A stretch of 64,000 nt of DNA from Chryseobacterium jejuense (GCF_900100075.1 NZ_FNEG01000002.1:496001-560000), one strand, 5' to 3'; positions 1 to 8,316 are shown, counted from the stretch's first letter. Notes: generated from the letters alone by a model not told the origin. Made by a program: numbers and translations.

Positions 1-1
1 T

Positions 2-376
2 ATACAGCCTGAGGTTAACTTCATCAGCAAAGGCACAAAGTTTAAAAACAGCTTGGGAAGTGAAACCTACAATTTCAATTATATAGAGGTTCCGGTATTG
101 GCAAAATACAGCTTTGGACCAGTATACGTAAATGCAGGCCCTTCTATCGGTTTCCTAATGGGGAAAAATGATAAAATGAAGGCTGCCTACGGTAAAACAA
201 AATCAATAGATTTCGGATTACAGATGGGAGCTGGAGTAGCCATTCCTGCAGGGCCAGGAAAGGTAATTGTAGATGGGAGATATAATTTAGGATTGAACAA
301 TATCTCTGATGAAAAAGGGCTAGATGTGAAAAACAGAGGTTTTGCAATCTCTTTGGGGTACGCTATCCCTTTATAG
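2..376 (+). CDS. PorT-like outer-membrane beta-barrel protein, 3' part
   Basis: The open frame runs in from the left edge, so the signal peptide and first strands are missing; about 124 codons remain. The visible part has alternating hydrophobic strands rich in Gly, Tyr and Phe, with segments such as YIEVPVLAKY, VYVNAGPSIGF and YNLGLNNIS, and ends in the short aromatic strand FAISLGYAIPL. This pattern is typical of the OMP_b-brl_2/PorT-like family of eight-stranded barrels in Bacteroidota. The protein is probably outer-membrane; its substrate or partner is not visible. It converges on a LytTR/LytS regulatory pair. A related barrel at 13419-14015 also lies beside such a pair. Confidence 0.8.
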   Translation: MQPEVNFISKGTKFKNSLGSETYNFNYIEVPVLAKYSFGPVYVNAGPSIGFLMGKNDKMKAAYGKTKSIDFGLQMGAGVAIPAGPGKVIVDGRYNLGLNNISDEKGLDVKNRGFAISLGYAIPL

Positions 377-458
377 TCTTTACATCATAGCTTTTTCTTT
401 ATATAGGATCCCTTCATGAGTAATTCGTGAGGGGTTTTCTGGTGTGCGTAATAGGGTT

Positions 459-588
459 GGGAGCTGGAAGAGGGAAATTACTATTGTTCGAAGAACTTCT
501 AATCATTATAGAAACTACCCGATCATTAAAAATAATTTTAATTTGTTTTCGGACCTCAATAACTTCCCTCTTCCAGCCTCCAGCTTCC
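459..588. repeat. dispersed imperfect palindromic repeat, copy A
   Basis: The left end reads GAGCTGGAAGAGGGAAATTA and the right end has AACTTCCCTCTTCCAG followed by CCTCCAGCTTCC, so the ends are complementary and could fold into a long hairpin. The middle is AT-rich and unpaired. Copies with the same ends and partly matching centres lie at about 16976-17121, 30010-30145 and 31087-31227. It fills the gap between the convergent barrel and response-regulator genes; open frames across it are not credible genes. Confidence 0.7.
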
Positions 589-594
589 TTTCTA

Positions 595-1359
595 TTAATA
601 ATCCATCCAGGATTTAAAGATAGATGCCTTTTCCCGGCTTACAATCACTTCCATTTCAGGCTGTTTTCTCAGTTCCAGTTTCAGTTTTCCATTAAAATGA
701 TTAAAGATCTGCTTTACAGAATCAATATGAATAATAAATTGTCTGTTGGCACGGAAGAAGAATTTCGGATCCAATTGTTTTTCCAGTTCTTCCAGAGTTT
801 GAGGAATATTTTCTACAGTACCGGTATTCAGCATAGCCTTACTGATTCCAAGCTCTGTATAAAAGTATAAAATATCTTCTGCCAATACTGTTTTATAACC
901 ATCACGATGTGCAATCAGGAAACGTTTTCTGTAATCTTTAGGCTGAATATAGTTCAGGAGCCCTTCAATAGCAGATCCAACAACCGGAACGGCTTCCATA
1001 AAGGTTTCATAGCGCTTCAGAGCAGCATCCAGTTCATCTTCTTCTATTGGTTTTAAAAGATAATCTATACTGTTGTATTTAAAGGCCTGTACTGCATATT
1101 CGTCGTACGCAGTTGTAAAAATTACTGCACTTTTAATTTCATGCTTATTAAAAATCTCAAAGCTTAATCCGTCTGCCAGACGAACATCCATCATAATGAT
1201 ATCCGGAACGACATTATTTTCCAGCCAGTTCACTGTGGAGGTTATTGAATCTTCTACGGAAAGGATTTCAATATGAGGTCTGAGCTTTTGCAATAGTCTT
1301 TTTAGCCTGTCTGCATTGGGTCTTTCATCCTCAACTATTAAAATTTTATTAATCTTCAT
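595..1359 (-). CDS. LytTR-family response regulator
   Basis: This 254-residue protein has an N-terminal receiver domain (about 1-120) with the acidic pair E10-D11, the phospho-acceptor D58 in MMDVR, the Thr of FTTAYDE and the Lys of LLKPIEE. A C-terminal LytTR DNA-binding domain (about 145-250) contains FFRANRQFIIH. It is the partner of the histidine kinase immediately upstream; the two frames overlap by the ATGA junction at 1356-1359, so they are translationally coupled. Family knowledge says such regulators bind direct repeats near target promoters; the targets here are unknown. The neighbouring barrel gene is one candidate, by position only. Confidence 0.93.
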   Translation of the reverse strand: MKINKILIVEDERPNADRLKRLLQKLRPHIEILSVEDSITSTVNWLENNVVPDIIMMDVRLADGLSFEIFNKHEIKSAVIFTTAYDEYAVQAFKYNSIDYLLKPIEEDELDAALKRYETFMEAVPVVGSAIEGLLNYIQPKDYRKRFLIAHRDGYKTVLAEDILYFYTELGISKAMLNTGTVENIPQTLEELEKQLDPKFFFRANRQFIIHIDSVKQIFNHFNGKLKLELRKQPEMEVIVSREKASIFKSWMDY

Positions 1360-2474
1360 ATCAATGGAAGTTTTACAATAAATTTATCTTCAGTTTTTTC
1401 TATAATCGGTTTTGTGTATCCCAGGATCTCATATCTGGCAATGATATTGGTAAGGCCAACTCCTGAGGAATCAGGTTTATTAATCAAAGGTAAAAAGGTA
1501 TTAGAAACCACCAATTCACCTTCAGAATTTGTATAGACGTGGATCTCCAGCGGGTTTGCTTTTGAAGTTTGATTATGTTTGATGGCATTTTCCACTAATA
1601 ATTGCAGTGATAAGGGAAGCGTGTACATAGACCTGTATTCTTCCTGAATATCTATTTTAAATACTACTCCTTCCCCAATTCTGTTTTCAATCAGGAAAAT
1701 ATAAGAGTCTAAAAATTTCAGCTCTTCTTCTACTGCAATAATGTCCTTCTTAGAATTAACCAGCAAATACCGGTATACCCTTGCAAATTTTTCGGAGTAT
1801 TCATATCCTAGTTGCTGATCTTCGAGAATAAGTTCAGAAAGCACACTCAGGTTATTAAAGATAAAATGAGGGTCTATTTGTAATTTGAGAGCCTGAAGTT
1901 CGGCAACCATAGCTGCCTGCTTATGCTTGGAAGCTCTGATTTTATGCTGAGCGGCTTCTACAGCCGTTCTTTTCCAGTTTTGAAGTAAATAATCTACGGT
2001 ATTAAAACCGCTTATAATAAGTGATATCACGATATTGGTGGCCACCCATTGTCCTAATAAAGTATATTCTTTTCGGGAATCCATTTCCGGCAAATTGTCT
2101 GAAGTGCATTCTACAATGGCATTGATAATCATTACAATCAAAACACTTCCTACAATTTGAAGAAATCCCTGAATGAGTAATCGTTTAACCGTTCTGTCTT
2201 TCCATGGAAGTAACTTATTGAGAGTAGAATCAATAAAAATACTCACCTCTGAAATGATGATTGAAAAAAAGAAGATCCATAAAGCATCTTCGATGAACAT
2301 TTTCAATGGGCTCTCCCAATAGCTCTGCCAAACCGGATCAAAAGGGTCAATGAGATAAGAAAACCCACAGAAGGTAATTACTGCTACCGCCCAGATTACC
2401 AGCCTCCTTTTCATTGCGGAAAGGATCTTTTTACTTCGTATTAAATTTTTCCTAATGGTAGAAATCCTATTCAT
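1356..2474 (-). CDS. LytS-like sensor histidine kinase
   Basis: This 372-residue protein has about four membrane segments in its first half (WAVAVITFCGF, DALWIFFFSIII, IVGSVLIVMIINAI and NIVISLIISGF regions). A His_kinase (LytS/YpdA type) domain follows, with the phospho-accepting His in QIDPHFIFNNLS, an N-box LLVENAIKHNQ and the Gly-rich lid GVGLTNI. It probably senses an envelope or small-molecule signal and phosphorylates the LytTR regulator encoded just downstream. The ATG at 2474 is chosen because residues further upstream look like untranslated leader; an ATG at 2414 (MKRRLVIW) is equally possible and would remove a basic 20-residue tail. The ligand cannot be read from sequence. Confidence 0.9.
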   Translation of the reverse strand: MNRISTIRKNLIRSKKILSAMKRRLVIWAVAVITFCGFSYLIDPFDPVWQSYWESPLKMFIEDALWIFFFSIIISEVSIFIDSTLNKLLPWKDRTVKRLLIQGFLQIVGSVLIVMIINAIVECTSDNLPEMDSRKEYTLLGQWVATNIVISLIISGFNTVDYLLQNWKRTAVEAAQHKIRASKHKQAAMVAELQALKLQIDPHFIFNNLSVLSELILEDQQLGYEYSEKFARVYRYLLVNSKKDIIAVEEELKFLDSYIFLIENRIGEGVVFKIDIQEEYRSMYTLPLSLQLLVENAIKHNQTSKANPLEIHVYTNSEGELVVSNTFLPLINKPDSSGVGLTNIIARYEILGYTKPIIEKTEDKFIVKLPLI

Positions 2475-2677
2475 ATCCGGGACTTTGTGAATGTAAATAT
2501 AGAAATAGATTTTAGAAGAGTCTCCGCTATTTTCAACGAGACGACTAAAAGCGCATCTGAAACGTAAAATAGACGAGTTCAAATGAAGGCGAACGTTTCA
2601 TCACCTGAAAAATACATTTCATCATCATTTTATGCAACATCACCCTATTTTTAATGCAATAGCCCCTTCCTCTATCC

Positions 2678-2685
2678 TAGTTTTG
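2678..2685 (+). promoter_or_regulatory. -7 promoter box of the uspA-like gene
   Basis: TAGTTTTG matches the Bacteroidota -7 consensus TAnnTTTG and lies 19 bases before the start codon at 2705. No clear TTG -33 element is visible. Confidence 0.5.
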
Positions 2686-2704
2686 CAGTATCAAAATCGG
2701 TACA

Positions 2705-3529
2705 ATGAAAACAATAATTGTCTGCACAGATTTTTCCCAGGAAGCTGAAAATGCGATTCATTATACAGCTTCTATGGCTAAGGAAAACCATTATAATATC
2801 ATTTTGTTCAACTTGCAAAGCGTTTCTATCCATGCCCTGAATGCTCAGGCTTCTGCTGATTTTTTCTATGAGCAGACGCTTAAAAACCAACAAAAGCTTA
2901 CTGATAAATCTATTGAAATAAGCAGCTTATATGCAGTTAAAACAGAGTTTCATCTGGCTTCCGGAAGTTTTATTGAGGAACTGAACCACTGCATACAAGC
3001 CACAAACAGTGATCTTATTGTGATGGGAATGGCAGAAAAGACTCTTGAACAGAGGCTTTTGGGAAACAATGTGATCAAGGCTATTCACAGAATTAAAAAA
3101 CCGATATTAATTATTCCCGGGCATATAGAATTTACAGGAATCCGAAAGGTTCTCTTTGCCTATGATACCCATAAATCTATCACCTGGTCTGCGATGAATG
3201 ACATTTATTCTTTCATTCATGAGTTTAATGCAGAAATTGAGGTATTTAATGTAGGTGAAAGCGTAGAAGATTTTACGGAAGTTATTCATGATATTGATCT
3301 GAACTCCGGTTATGATCTTGATGATATTAAATACAGTTTTAAAATGATTCAGTCTATTGAAATCATCAAAGCTATTGAAGAGGAAGTAAAACTGACCAAT
3401 GTGGATCTTTTGACAATGGTTCCTTACCAATATAACCTCGTGGAATCTCTTTTCCATAGAAGCAAAACAGCTATTATGGCGTATAAAAATAAAGTTCCAT
3501 TACTATCAATCCCCCTAAACATAGATTAA
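2705..3529 (+). CDS. universal stress protein, tandem UspA domains
   Basis: The 274 residues form two Usp-like halves. The first (about 1-140) begins MKTIIVCTDFSQEAENAI and carries a nucleotide-binding-type stretch GMAEKTLEQRLLGNNV followed by KPILIIPG. The second (about 145-274) begins RKVLFAYDTHKS and lacks a clear glycine-rich ATP loop, so it may not bind nucleotide. Such cytosolic proteins are usually induced by starvation or stress, but their biochemical role is often undefined. It stands alone, divergent from the kinase/regulator pair, with its own -7 box and a strong terminator downstream at 3611-3647. Confidence 0.88.
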   Translation: MKTIIVCTDFSQEAENAIHYTASMAKENHYNIILFNLQSVSIHALNAQASADFFYEQTLKNQQKLTDKSIEISSLYAVKTEFHLASGSFIEELNHCIQATNSDLIVMGMAEKTLEQRLLGNNVIKAIHRIKKPILIIPGHIEFTGIRKVLFAYDTHKSITWSAMNDIYSFIHEFNAEIEVFNVGESVEDFTEVIHDIDLNSGYDLDDIKYSFKMIQSIEIIKAIEEEVKLTNVDLLTMVPYQYNLVESLFHRSKTAIMAYKNKVPLLSIPLNID

Positions 3530-3610
3530 GGCTCAATCAATAAAAATCACACATTTGAATTATCCTTTTTTGCCTTTTTAAAGGTTAAATTTTACACTTA
3601 ATCTTGTTTA

Positions 3611-3647
3611 ACAGGACCGGAGAGCAATTTCCGGTCCTGTTTTTTTT
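3611..3647 (+). terminator. rho-independent terminator after the uspA-like gene
   Basis: A perfect 10-bp stem, ACAGGACCGG with CCGGTCCTGT, has a 10-nt loop and is followed directly by a run of T. Confidence 0.9.
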
Positions 3648-3709
3648 AAACTTTCTTTTTTGTTTTTATATAATTTGTACTTTTATCTAAGCACCAAAAA
3701 CAAATAATT

Positions 3710-4186
3710 ATGAAGTCTATTTTTTTTCATTCCCGATGGTATTTGATGTGTTTATTATTTTTTGGATATACACAATCCTTTGCCCAGCTATCCCAAAATC
3801 AGGAAGGAAGTCCTGCTCAATGTACGCAGAAGCTTAAATTGATATCTGATAAAATGATGTTCACACAAAATCGTCAGGAAAAACCCGTTAAAGTGGATAT
3901 TATTATTGATCCTCTAAGCTCTACTATCAAAACAATATTGCAGGAACCTGGTCAGAAGGTTCCATCTGAACGGATATATCAGATTAAAAATATGAATTGT
4001 ACAGTGAATGATAATTTTACTTTCGGAAGAGTCATTTATTCAGTAGCAAGCAATAATCCGGATGGTTCATTTTCCTCTGGCGAATTTCTTCTGGAAGCCA
4101 CAAAACGAGGTCTGTTCTTCTCCAATACAATTGATCCGCCTCAGGATAAAGCTATTATTCCGATTACTAAGTTTGAAAAGCTATAA
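3710..4186 (+). CDS. small secreted protein of unknown function
   Basis: The 158-residue product has an N-terminal signal peptide (basic start, hydrophobic WYLMCLLFFGY, likely cleavage after QSFA). The mature part has two Cys residues (in QCTQKL and NCTVND) that could form a disulfide, and is rich in polar residues without a motif I recognise. It is therefore probably periplasmic or exported. It is a single-gene unit: a terminator precedes it, and a hairpin at 4192-4217 separates it from the convergent ATP-grasp gene. A weak promoter-like TATAATTTG lies about 40 bases upstream. I do not assign a family. Confidence 0.75.
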   Translation: MKSIFFHSRWYLMCLLFFGYTQSFAQLSQNQEGSPAQCTQKLKLISDKMMFTQNRQEKPVKVDIIIDPLSSTIKTILQEPGQKVPSERIYQIKNMNCTVNDNFTFGRVIYSVASNNPDGSFSSGEFLLEATKRGLFFSNTIDPPQDKAIIPITKFEKL

Positions 4187-4191
4187 GTAAA

Positions 4192-4217
4192 AATCCACCT
4201 CAGAGCTGAGGTGGATT
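4192..4217 (-). terminator. terminator hairpin between convergent genes
   Basis: AATCCACCTCAG and CTGAGGTGGATT form a perfect 12-bp inverted repeat. Read on the minus strand it is followed by TTTTTAC, so it best serves the ATP-grasp gene ending at 4226; on the plus strand the T-run is weak. Confidence 0.8.
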
Positions 4218-4225
4218 GGTCTATT

Positions 4226-5095
4226 TTATGAGATTAAGGCCGCTAGAGCCTGATAATAATTCTCCAATAAAGCTTTGTCTCCATTCAGGAACAAATAAGG
4301 CTCTATCAGCTCTAATTCCATAAGATTGAACGTATTATCAATCAGCACTCCGTCTACTCTTGCATATAATGTGGATTGAGGTAAGCTTTTCAGATAAGCT
4401 CCTGCCTGTTCTATATGCAAAGGATCCGGTGTTGGATAACTAATACTTCCACCATGATAATGCTGTACTCTGAAATCTCCTTCTTTAGGTGTTTTTAATG
4501 AACAGTGACTATATTTTCCGTTGAAAAACAGGAATGACCATTCCCCATTTTTAATTTCTTCTACGAAAGGCTGTACAATATAGTCCTGCTCTTTCAAAAG
4601 CTTATCTATTTCTTTAGACCGCTCTTCAGTATTATCTCTGTTGATGGTGAGTGTATTTTGTGCCCCGGCACTTACACATGGTTTTACTACCAGCTTATCC
4701 GCATTCAAAAGATCAAATACATCTTTTTTAAAGGAAGATCCTTTTTCCAGGTATTCTGATGCAATAACCGGAAGCTGTTTATCTGCAATATCTTTCAGGT
4801 AATGCTTATCGGAATTCCATTTGATAATTTCTACAGGATTTAAAACTTTGATACTTAGTTGTTCAAGATGATCCAGCCAATTCAGGAATTCATTCAGGTG
4901 ATTATGATAATCCCAGGGAGACTTGATAATGGCTACGTCAAAACTGCTCCAATCTACCTTTTCATCATTCCAAATGGTTGAGACTACATCCAACCTTTTA
5001 TCTTTTAAAAAGCTGATGAGGTCTGTATCTTCATCATTCGCCACTCCTTGTGAAAGTCTCGCTTCTTTTTTATAGCCTACTACAGTGATTTTCAT
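4226..5095 (-). CDS. ATP-grasp domain protein (DcsG/RimK-like ligase)
   Basis: This 289-residue protein has the ATP-grasp layout: an N-terminal pre-ATP-grasp region (1-110, with IIKSPWDYH), a central lid with DKLVVKPCVSAGAQNT, and a C-terminal metal/ATP site YARVDGVLIDNTFNLMELEL, whose acidic residues D, E and E are typical Mg-ATP ligands. The ending ELIEPYLFL resembles the family that includes the cycloserine-forming ligase DcsG. Such enzymes join a carboxylate to an amine or thiol through an acyl-phosphate. The substrate is unknown here, and no biosynthetic partner lies next to it: both flanks are unrelated single genes. Confidence 0.85.
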   Translation of the reverse strand: MKITVVGYKKEARLSQGVANDEDTDLISFLKDKRLDVVSTIWNDEKVDWSSFDVAIIKSPWDYHNHLNEFLNWLDHLEQLSIKVLNPVEIIKWNSDKHYLKDIADKQLPVIASEYLEKGSSFKKDVFDLLNADKLVVKPCVSAGAQNTLTINRDNTEERSKEIDKLLKEQDYIVQPFVEEIKNGEWSFLFFNGKYSHCSLKTPKEGDFRVQHYHGGSISYPTPDPLHIEQAGAYLKSLPQSTLYARVDGVLIDNTFNLMELELIEPYLFLNGDKALLENYYQALAALIS

Positions 5096-5273
5096 GCTTC
5101 TGTTATTATGATTTTATCTTATAGTAAAGTTGCGAAGAATGGATGGATCAACTTAGACACAGATTTTTTTATTTGGAGGGATACAATTAAAGAAAAGAAT
5201 TTAATCAATACAAAATCTCAGTTTTTTTGATAGTGTTACTCTTCAAAATATATTCTAATTCTCAATATTTTAA

Positions 5274-5281
5274 TACATTTG
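5274..5281 (+). promoter_or_regulatory. -7 promoter box upstream of the HExxH gene
   Basis: TACATTTG matches TAnnTTTG and lies 18 bases before the ATG at 5300. The rest of the gap back to 5096 shows no gene. Confidence 0.5.
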
Positions 5282-5299
5282 TTATAAAACATACTTCAA

Positions 5300-5809
5300 A
5301 TGAATTTTGAGCAGGTTAATCTACACCTTGAGGCCTATAAAGAACATAACCAGATCCTGGATGCTGCCAAATATCTGATTCATTCTTTTGATCTGGAACA
5401 TGAAAATTTTGCAGGTTTTGGATTCAGGGAAGAGCTTTCTCCTACTTCGATGCTTCTTACCGCAGAAGGGGAATTGGGAGGACCACAAACCGTAATGATT
5501 CCCAGAAATTTATTTGATTTTGACCTGAACCTTGTCTTAAATATGGTAGCCCACGAAATGCTTCATGTAAGGCAAAAGGCTCCAGGACAGGTGATAGAAG
5601 ACAAAAATGAAAGAGAGTTTCAGGCTTATTATGAAATGCTCTTTCACAAGGTTTTCCCACAGGTTCCCGAAGTTTCAGACTTTCATAAAAAATTCTTTGG
5701 CGGAAAAGCTTTAGAATATTATAAAAGAATGGGTGAAGGTTCAGAATTACAACAAAAATATGCAGAACAGAAAACAGAAGTAGAACATTTTATTAACACA
5801 TTACCATGA
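5300..5809 (+). CDS. putative zinc metallopeptidase-like protein (HExxH)
   Basis: The protein is 169 residues, cytosolic by lack of a signal peptide. HEMLH at residues 85-89 fits the zinc-peptidase motif HExxH, preceded by a helix (LNLVLNMVA). Downstream EREFQAYYE (104-112) could supply a third acidic zinc ligand. The first gene of an apparent operon, it overlaps csaA by the ATGA junction at 5806-5809. I do not know a named family with demonstrated activity; a peptidase or a zinc-binding structural role are both possible. Confidence 0.72.
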   Translation: MNFEQVNLHLEAYKEHNQILDAAKYLIHSFDLEHENFAGFGFREELSPTSMLLTAEGELGGPQTVMIPRNLFDFDLNLVLNMVAHEMLHVRQKAPGQVIEDKNEREFQAYYEMLFHKVFPQVPEVSDFHKKFFGGKALEYYKRMGEGSELQQKYAEQKTEVEHFINTLP

Positions 5810-6153
5810 ACGTAAAACCAGACATAACTTGGGCAGATTTTGAAAAAATAGACATCAGATGCGGAACAATTATTTCAGTAAATGATTTTGAAAAAGCCAG
5901 AAATCCATCTTATCAATTGGAAATTGACTTTGGTGACTTAGGAATCAGAAAATCATCTGCACAAATTACTTCATTGTATCAGAAAGAAGAACTGGTAGGA
6001 AAACAGATTTTGGCCGTAGTTAACTTTCCTAAAAAACAGATTGCCAACTTCTTCAGCGAATGTTTAGTCTTAGGATTATATGGAGAAGACAAAAATGATG
6101 TAACTCTTTTAGCTCCTTCATTACCCACCAAAAACGGAATGCAGGTAGGATAG
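5806..6153 (+). CDS. csaA: CsaA-like tRNA-binding protein
   Basis: At 115 residues it is a stand-alone EMAP/tRNA-binding OB-fold protein. FEKIDIRCGTIISV, the KSSAQIT segment, GKQILAVVNF and SECLVLGLYG follow the order seen in bacterial CsaA and the C-terminal domain of methionyl-tRNA synthetase. CsaA homologues are dimers reported to bind tRNA and to have chaperone-like activity. The start overlaps the stop of the HExxH gene, and the exonuclease gene follows after 15 bases, so the three are probably one transcript. Confidence 0.92.
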   Translation: MNVKPDITWADFEKIDIRCGTIISVNDFEKARNPSYQLEIDFGDLGIRKSSAQITSLYQKEELVGKQILAVVNFPKKQIANFFSECLVLGLYGEDKNDVTLLAPSLPTKNGMQVG

Positions 6154-6168
6154 CAAATAAAAAACACG

Positions 6169-6870
6169 ATGATACAGAACATACCACTAGAAAAGGTCTT
6201 ATTCCTTGATATTGAAACCGTTCCACAGGCAGGATCCTGGGACGATTTATCAGAAACCGATCAACATCTTTGGGATAAGAAAACAAGATTCCAGAGAAAA
6301 GAAGATGTTTCCGCGGCTGAGTTTTATGACAGAGCCGGAATTATGGCTGAGTTCGGAAGGATTATCTGCATCACGATCGGAATGGTGGAAAAGAATGAAA
6401 CCTTAAAGATCAAAAGCTTCTCCGGACATGATGAGAAGAAGATGCTTCAGGAATTTGGAGAAATTTTCAACAGTCCAAGGTTGTATAATGTTATTCTCTG
6501 CGCCCACAACGGAAAAGAGTTTGATTTCCCATGGATTGCAAGGAGATATCTCATCAACGGTATGCAGCCTCCTGCCCCATTCCAGATGTTTGGAAAAAAG
6601 CCTTGGGAAATTCCTCACATAGATACAATGGAACTGTGGAAATTCGGGGATTATAAAAGTTTTGTATCATTGGAATTATTAGCTCACGTCTTTGGTATTC
6701 CCACTCCAAAGGATGATATCGATGGCTCAATGGTTTCATCAATTTACTACATAGAAAAAGACTTGCAGCGAATTGTTGACTATTGTGAAAAAGATGTCTT
6801 AACTTTGGCAAATATTTTCCGACGTATGCGTCAGGAAGATTTGTTGAAAAGGAATATCAATTTAGATTAA
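6169..6870 (+). CDS. DEDDy-type 3'-5' exonuclease (PolB exonuclease-like)
   Basis: The 233-residue protein is a stand-alone exonuclease domain. Exo I is FLDIETVP with D14 and E16; Exo II includes CAHNGKEFDFPWIARRYL; Exo III is YCEKDVLTL with the YxxxD pattern of DEDDy enzymes. This is the predicted family related to the proofreading domain of B-family polymerases (DNA_pol_B_exo2). It should remove nucleotides from 3' ends with two metal ions; whether DNA or RNA is the substrate is unknown. It sits between csaA and the DUF59 gene in a tight operon (15 and 3 bases). Confidence 0.9.
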   Translation: MIQNIPLEKVLFLDIETVPQAGSWDDLSETDQHLWDKKTRFQRKEDVSAAEFYDRAGIMAEFGRIICITIGMVEKNETLKIKSFSGHDEKKMLQEFGEIFNSPRLYNVILCAHNGKEFDFPWIARRYLINGMQPPAPFQMFGKKPWEIPHIDTMELWKFGDYKSFVSLELLAHVFGIPTPKDDIDGSMVSSIYYIEKDLQRIVDYCEKDVLTLANIFRRMRQEDLLKRNINLD

Positions 6871-6873
6871 AAA

Positions 6874-7200
6874 ATGAAATTTACAGACGATCAAATTGCA
6901 GACATTGGTGAAGAAATCATCAGCGTGCTAAAAACCGTATATGATCCCGAAATTCCGGTAGATATTTACGAATTAGGGCTAATTTATGATGTACAGATCT
7001 CCGATGATGCTGACGTAAAAATTATAATGACCCTTACCACTCCCAACTGTCCGGTAGCAGAAACACTACCTCAGGAAGTAAAGGATAAAGTAGCAGAAGT
7101 AGAACATGTAAATAGTGTTGACTTAGAGCTTACCTTTGAACCGAGCTGGAATAAGGACATGATGAGCGAAGAAGCAAAATTTGAACTTGGAATGCTATAA
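6874..7200 (+). CDS. DUF59/MIP18-family iron-sulfur assembly protein
   Basis: The 108 residues are a single DUF59 domain: VYDPEIPVDIYELGLIYDV, a TLTTPNCPVA loop with the conserved Cys, and a C-terminal VDLELTFEPSWNKDMMSE. Stand-alone members (SufT-like, PaaD-like) help mature Fe-S proteins in the cytosol. The reading frame begins 3 bases after the exonuclease stop, so it is co-transcribed. SufE at 54804-55223 belongs to the same process, but other suf genes are not in the window. Confidence 0.92.
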   Translation: MKFTDDQIADIGEEIISVLKTVYDPEIPVDIYELGLIYDVQISDDADVKIIMTLTTPNCPVAETLPQEVKDKVAEVEHVNSVDLELTFEPSWNKDMMSEEAKFELGML

Positions 7201-7256
7201 ATCTTAAGCATTTTCTAAACAGATAAAATTAATATTACCACTTTTACTTAGTAATC

Positions 7257-7400
7257 ATGATAAAAAAGATAGGAGCAATACTACTTGCTTTCTTAGGAGT
7301 ATATATGCTTTATTTAGGGTCTAAAATGCAGGCTCACCCTCCTTTTATAACCGGAATAGGATTTATAATTATCTCATTGCTGCAACTGAGTAAAAAGTAA
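7257..7400 (+). CDS. 47-residue membrane protein
   Basis: A short open frame starts with ATG at 7257 and ends with TAA at 7400. Two hydrophobic stretches (IGAILLAFLGVYML and FITGIGFIIISLLQL), a basic N-terminus MIKK and a basic tail SKK suggest a two-pass hairpin membrane protein. It follows the DUF59 gene by 56 bases and precedes a terminator, so it may close that operon. Codon use looks like its neighbours. No function is known to me. Confidence 0.6.
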   Translation: MIKKIGAILLAFLGVYMLYLGSKMQAHPPFITGIGFIIISLLQLSKK

Positions 7401-7417
7401 TATAGAATTGAAAATAT

Positions 7418-7448
7418 AAAAGGATGTCACAGTATGACATCCTTTTTT
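7418..7448. terminator. bidirectional terminator
   Basis: The stem AAGGATGTCA / TGACATCCTT has a 5-nt loop CAGTA, with T-rich tracts on both strands. It separates the plus-strand operon from the convergent sulfurtransferase gene. Confidence 0.85.
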
Positions 7449-7479
7449 CTATCGTTGAAACCTCAATCTAAAATTACTT

Positions 7480-8316
7480 TTACAGTTCTTTTGCAACTTC
7501 TTTTCCTTCTCTCCTGCTCCATTCACTCCACGATCCTACATAAAGATCAGGGATCTTAAACCCTGCATGGGCTAATGCTAAAATGGTATGACATGCCGTA
7601 ACCCCTGAACCACAGTGAATAATGAGGTTTTCAGGTTTATTTTGTAATAATTGGGTATATTTTTCTTTTAGAATTTCAGGACTCAGGAACAATCCGTTTT
7701 CATCCAGGTTTTCAGAAAAAGGAATATTGATTGCTCCTGGAATATGTCCGGCAACCAGATCAATCGGCTCAGATTCTCCTCTGTATCGGTAAGCATCTCT
7801 AACATCAATTACGGTAGACGAATTATTTTCTAATTCATTTTCAACTTCTTCCAGACTTGAAACAGGTAGATTCCAGTTCTCTTTTTTAATTAATGGAGCT
7901 TTTTCAAAGGTCTCTTCTCCTGATGAAAATTCTATATTATTCTTTTCCGCAGCCTGTATCCCACCATCAAGAACCCGAACGTTATCAAACCCAAAAGATC
8001 TCAGCATCCACCATGCTCTGGCAGCTGCATTTGATCCGTTTTTATCGTCATAAACAACAATATGAGAATTTTCAGTAATCCCTAAATTGGACAGTGTTTC
8101 TGAAAATTTTTCCAGGCCTGGAAGTGGATGTCTTCCTCCAAAGGCTGCATTTTCACTTATCTCAGCAAGATCTTTATCCAGATCAATGAATCCTGCTCCT
8201 ATGATATGCTTTTCACGGTAGTTTTGCTTTACATCTTTCCCTGTTCTTGCATCAAGAATGATGAGGTTTTCCGTTGGAAGATTCTTTAATTCGGAAGGTG
8301 AAATTATTGGAGACAT
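7480..8316 (-). CDS. sseA: 3-mercaptopyruvate sulfurtransferase-like protein
   Basis: The 278 residues form two rhodanese domains. The N-terminal inactive domain contains ILDARTGKD and GRHPLPG; the C-terminal catalytic domain contains VIDVRDAYRYRGE and the active-site loop HCGSGVTACH near residue 235. CGSGVTA is the loop of 3-mercaptopyruvate sulfurtransferases rather than thiosulfate-specific rhodaneses. It moves a sulfane sulfur from 3-mercaptopyruvate to a thiol or cyanide acceptor in the cytosol. It is a single gene, convergent with the DUF59 operon; the region upstream holds a two-hairpin repeat. Confidence 0.9.
   Translation of the reverse strand: MSPIISPSELKNLPTENLIILDARTGKDVKQNYREKHIIGAGFIDLDKDLAEISENAAFGGRHPLPGLEKFSETLSNLGITENSHIVVYDDKNGSNAAARAWWMLRSFGFDNVRVLDGGIQAAEKNNIEFSSGEETFEKAPLIKKENWNLPVSSLEEVENELENNSSTVIDVRDAYRYRGESEPIDLVAGHIPGAINIPFSENLDENGLFLSPEILKEKYTQLLQNKPENLIIHCGSGVTACHTILALAHAGFKIPDLYVGSWSEWSRREGKEVAKEL

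Noticed and set aside
427..870. Plus-strand open frame of 147 codons
   Set aside because: It crosses repeat copy A and the antisense of the response-regulator gene and shows no protein-like pattern.
7480..8316. Thiosulfate-specific rhodanese
   Set aside because: The active-site loop CGSGVTA belongs to mercaptopyruvate sulfurtransferases.
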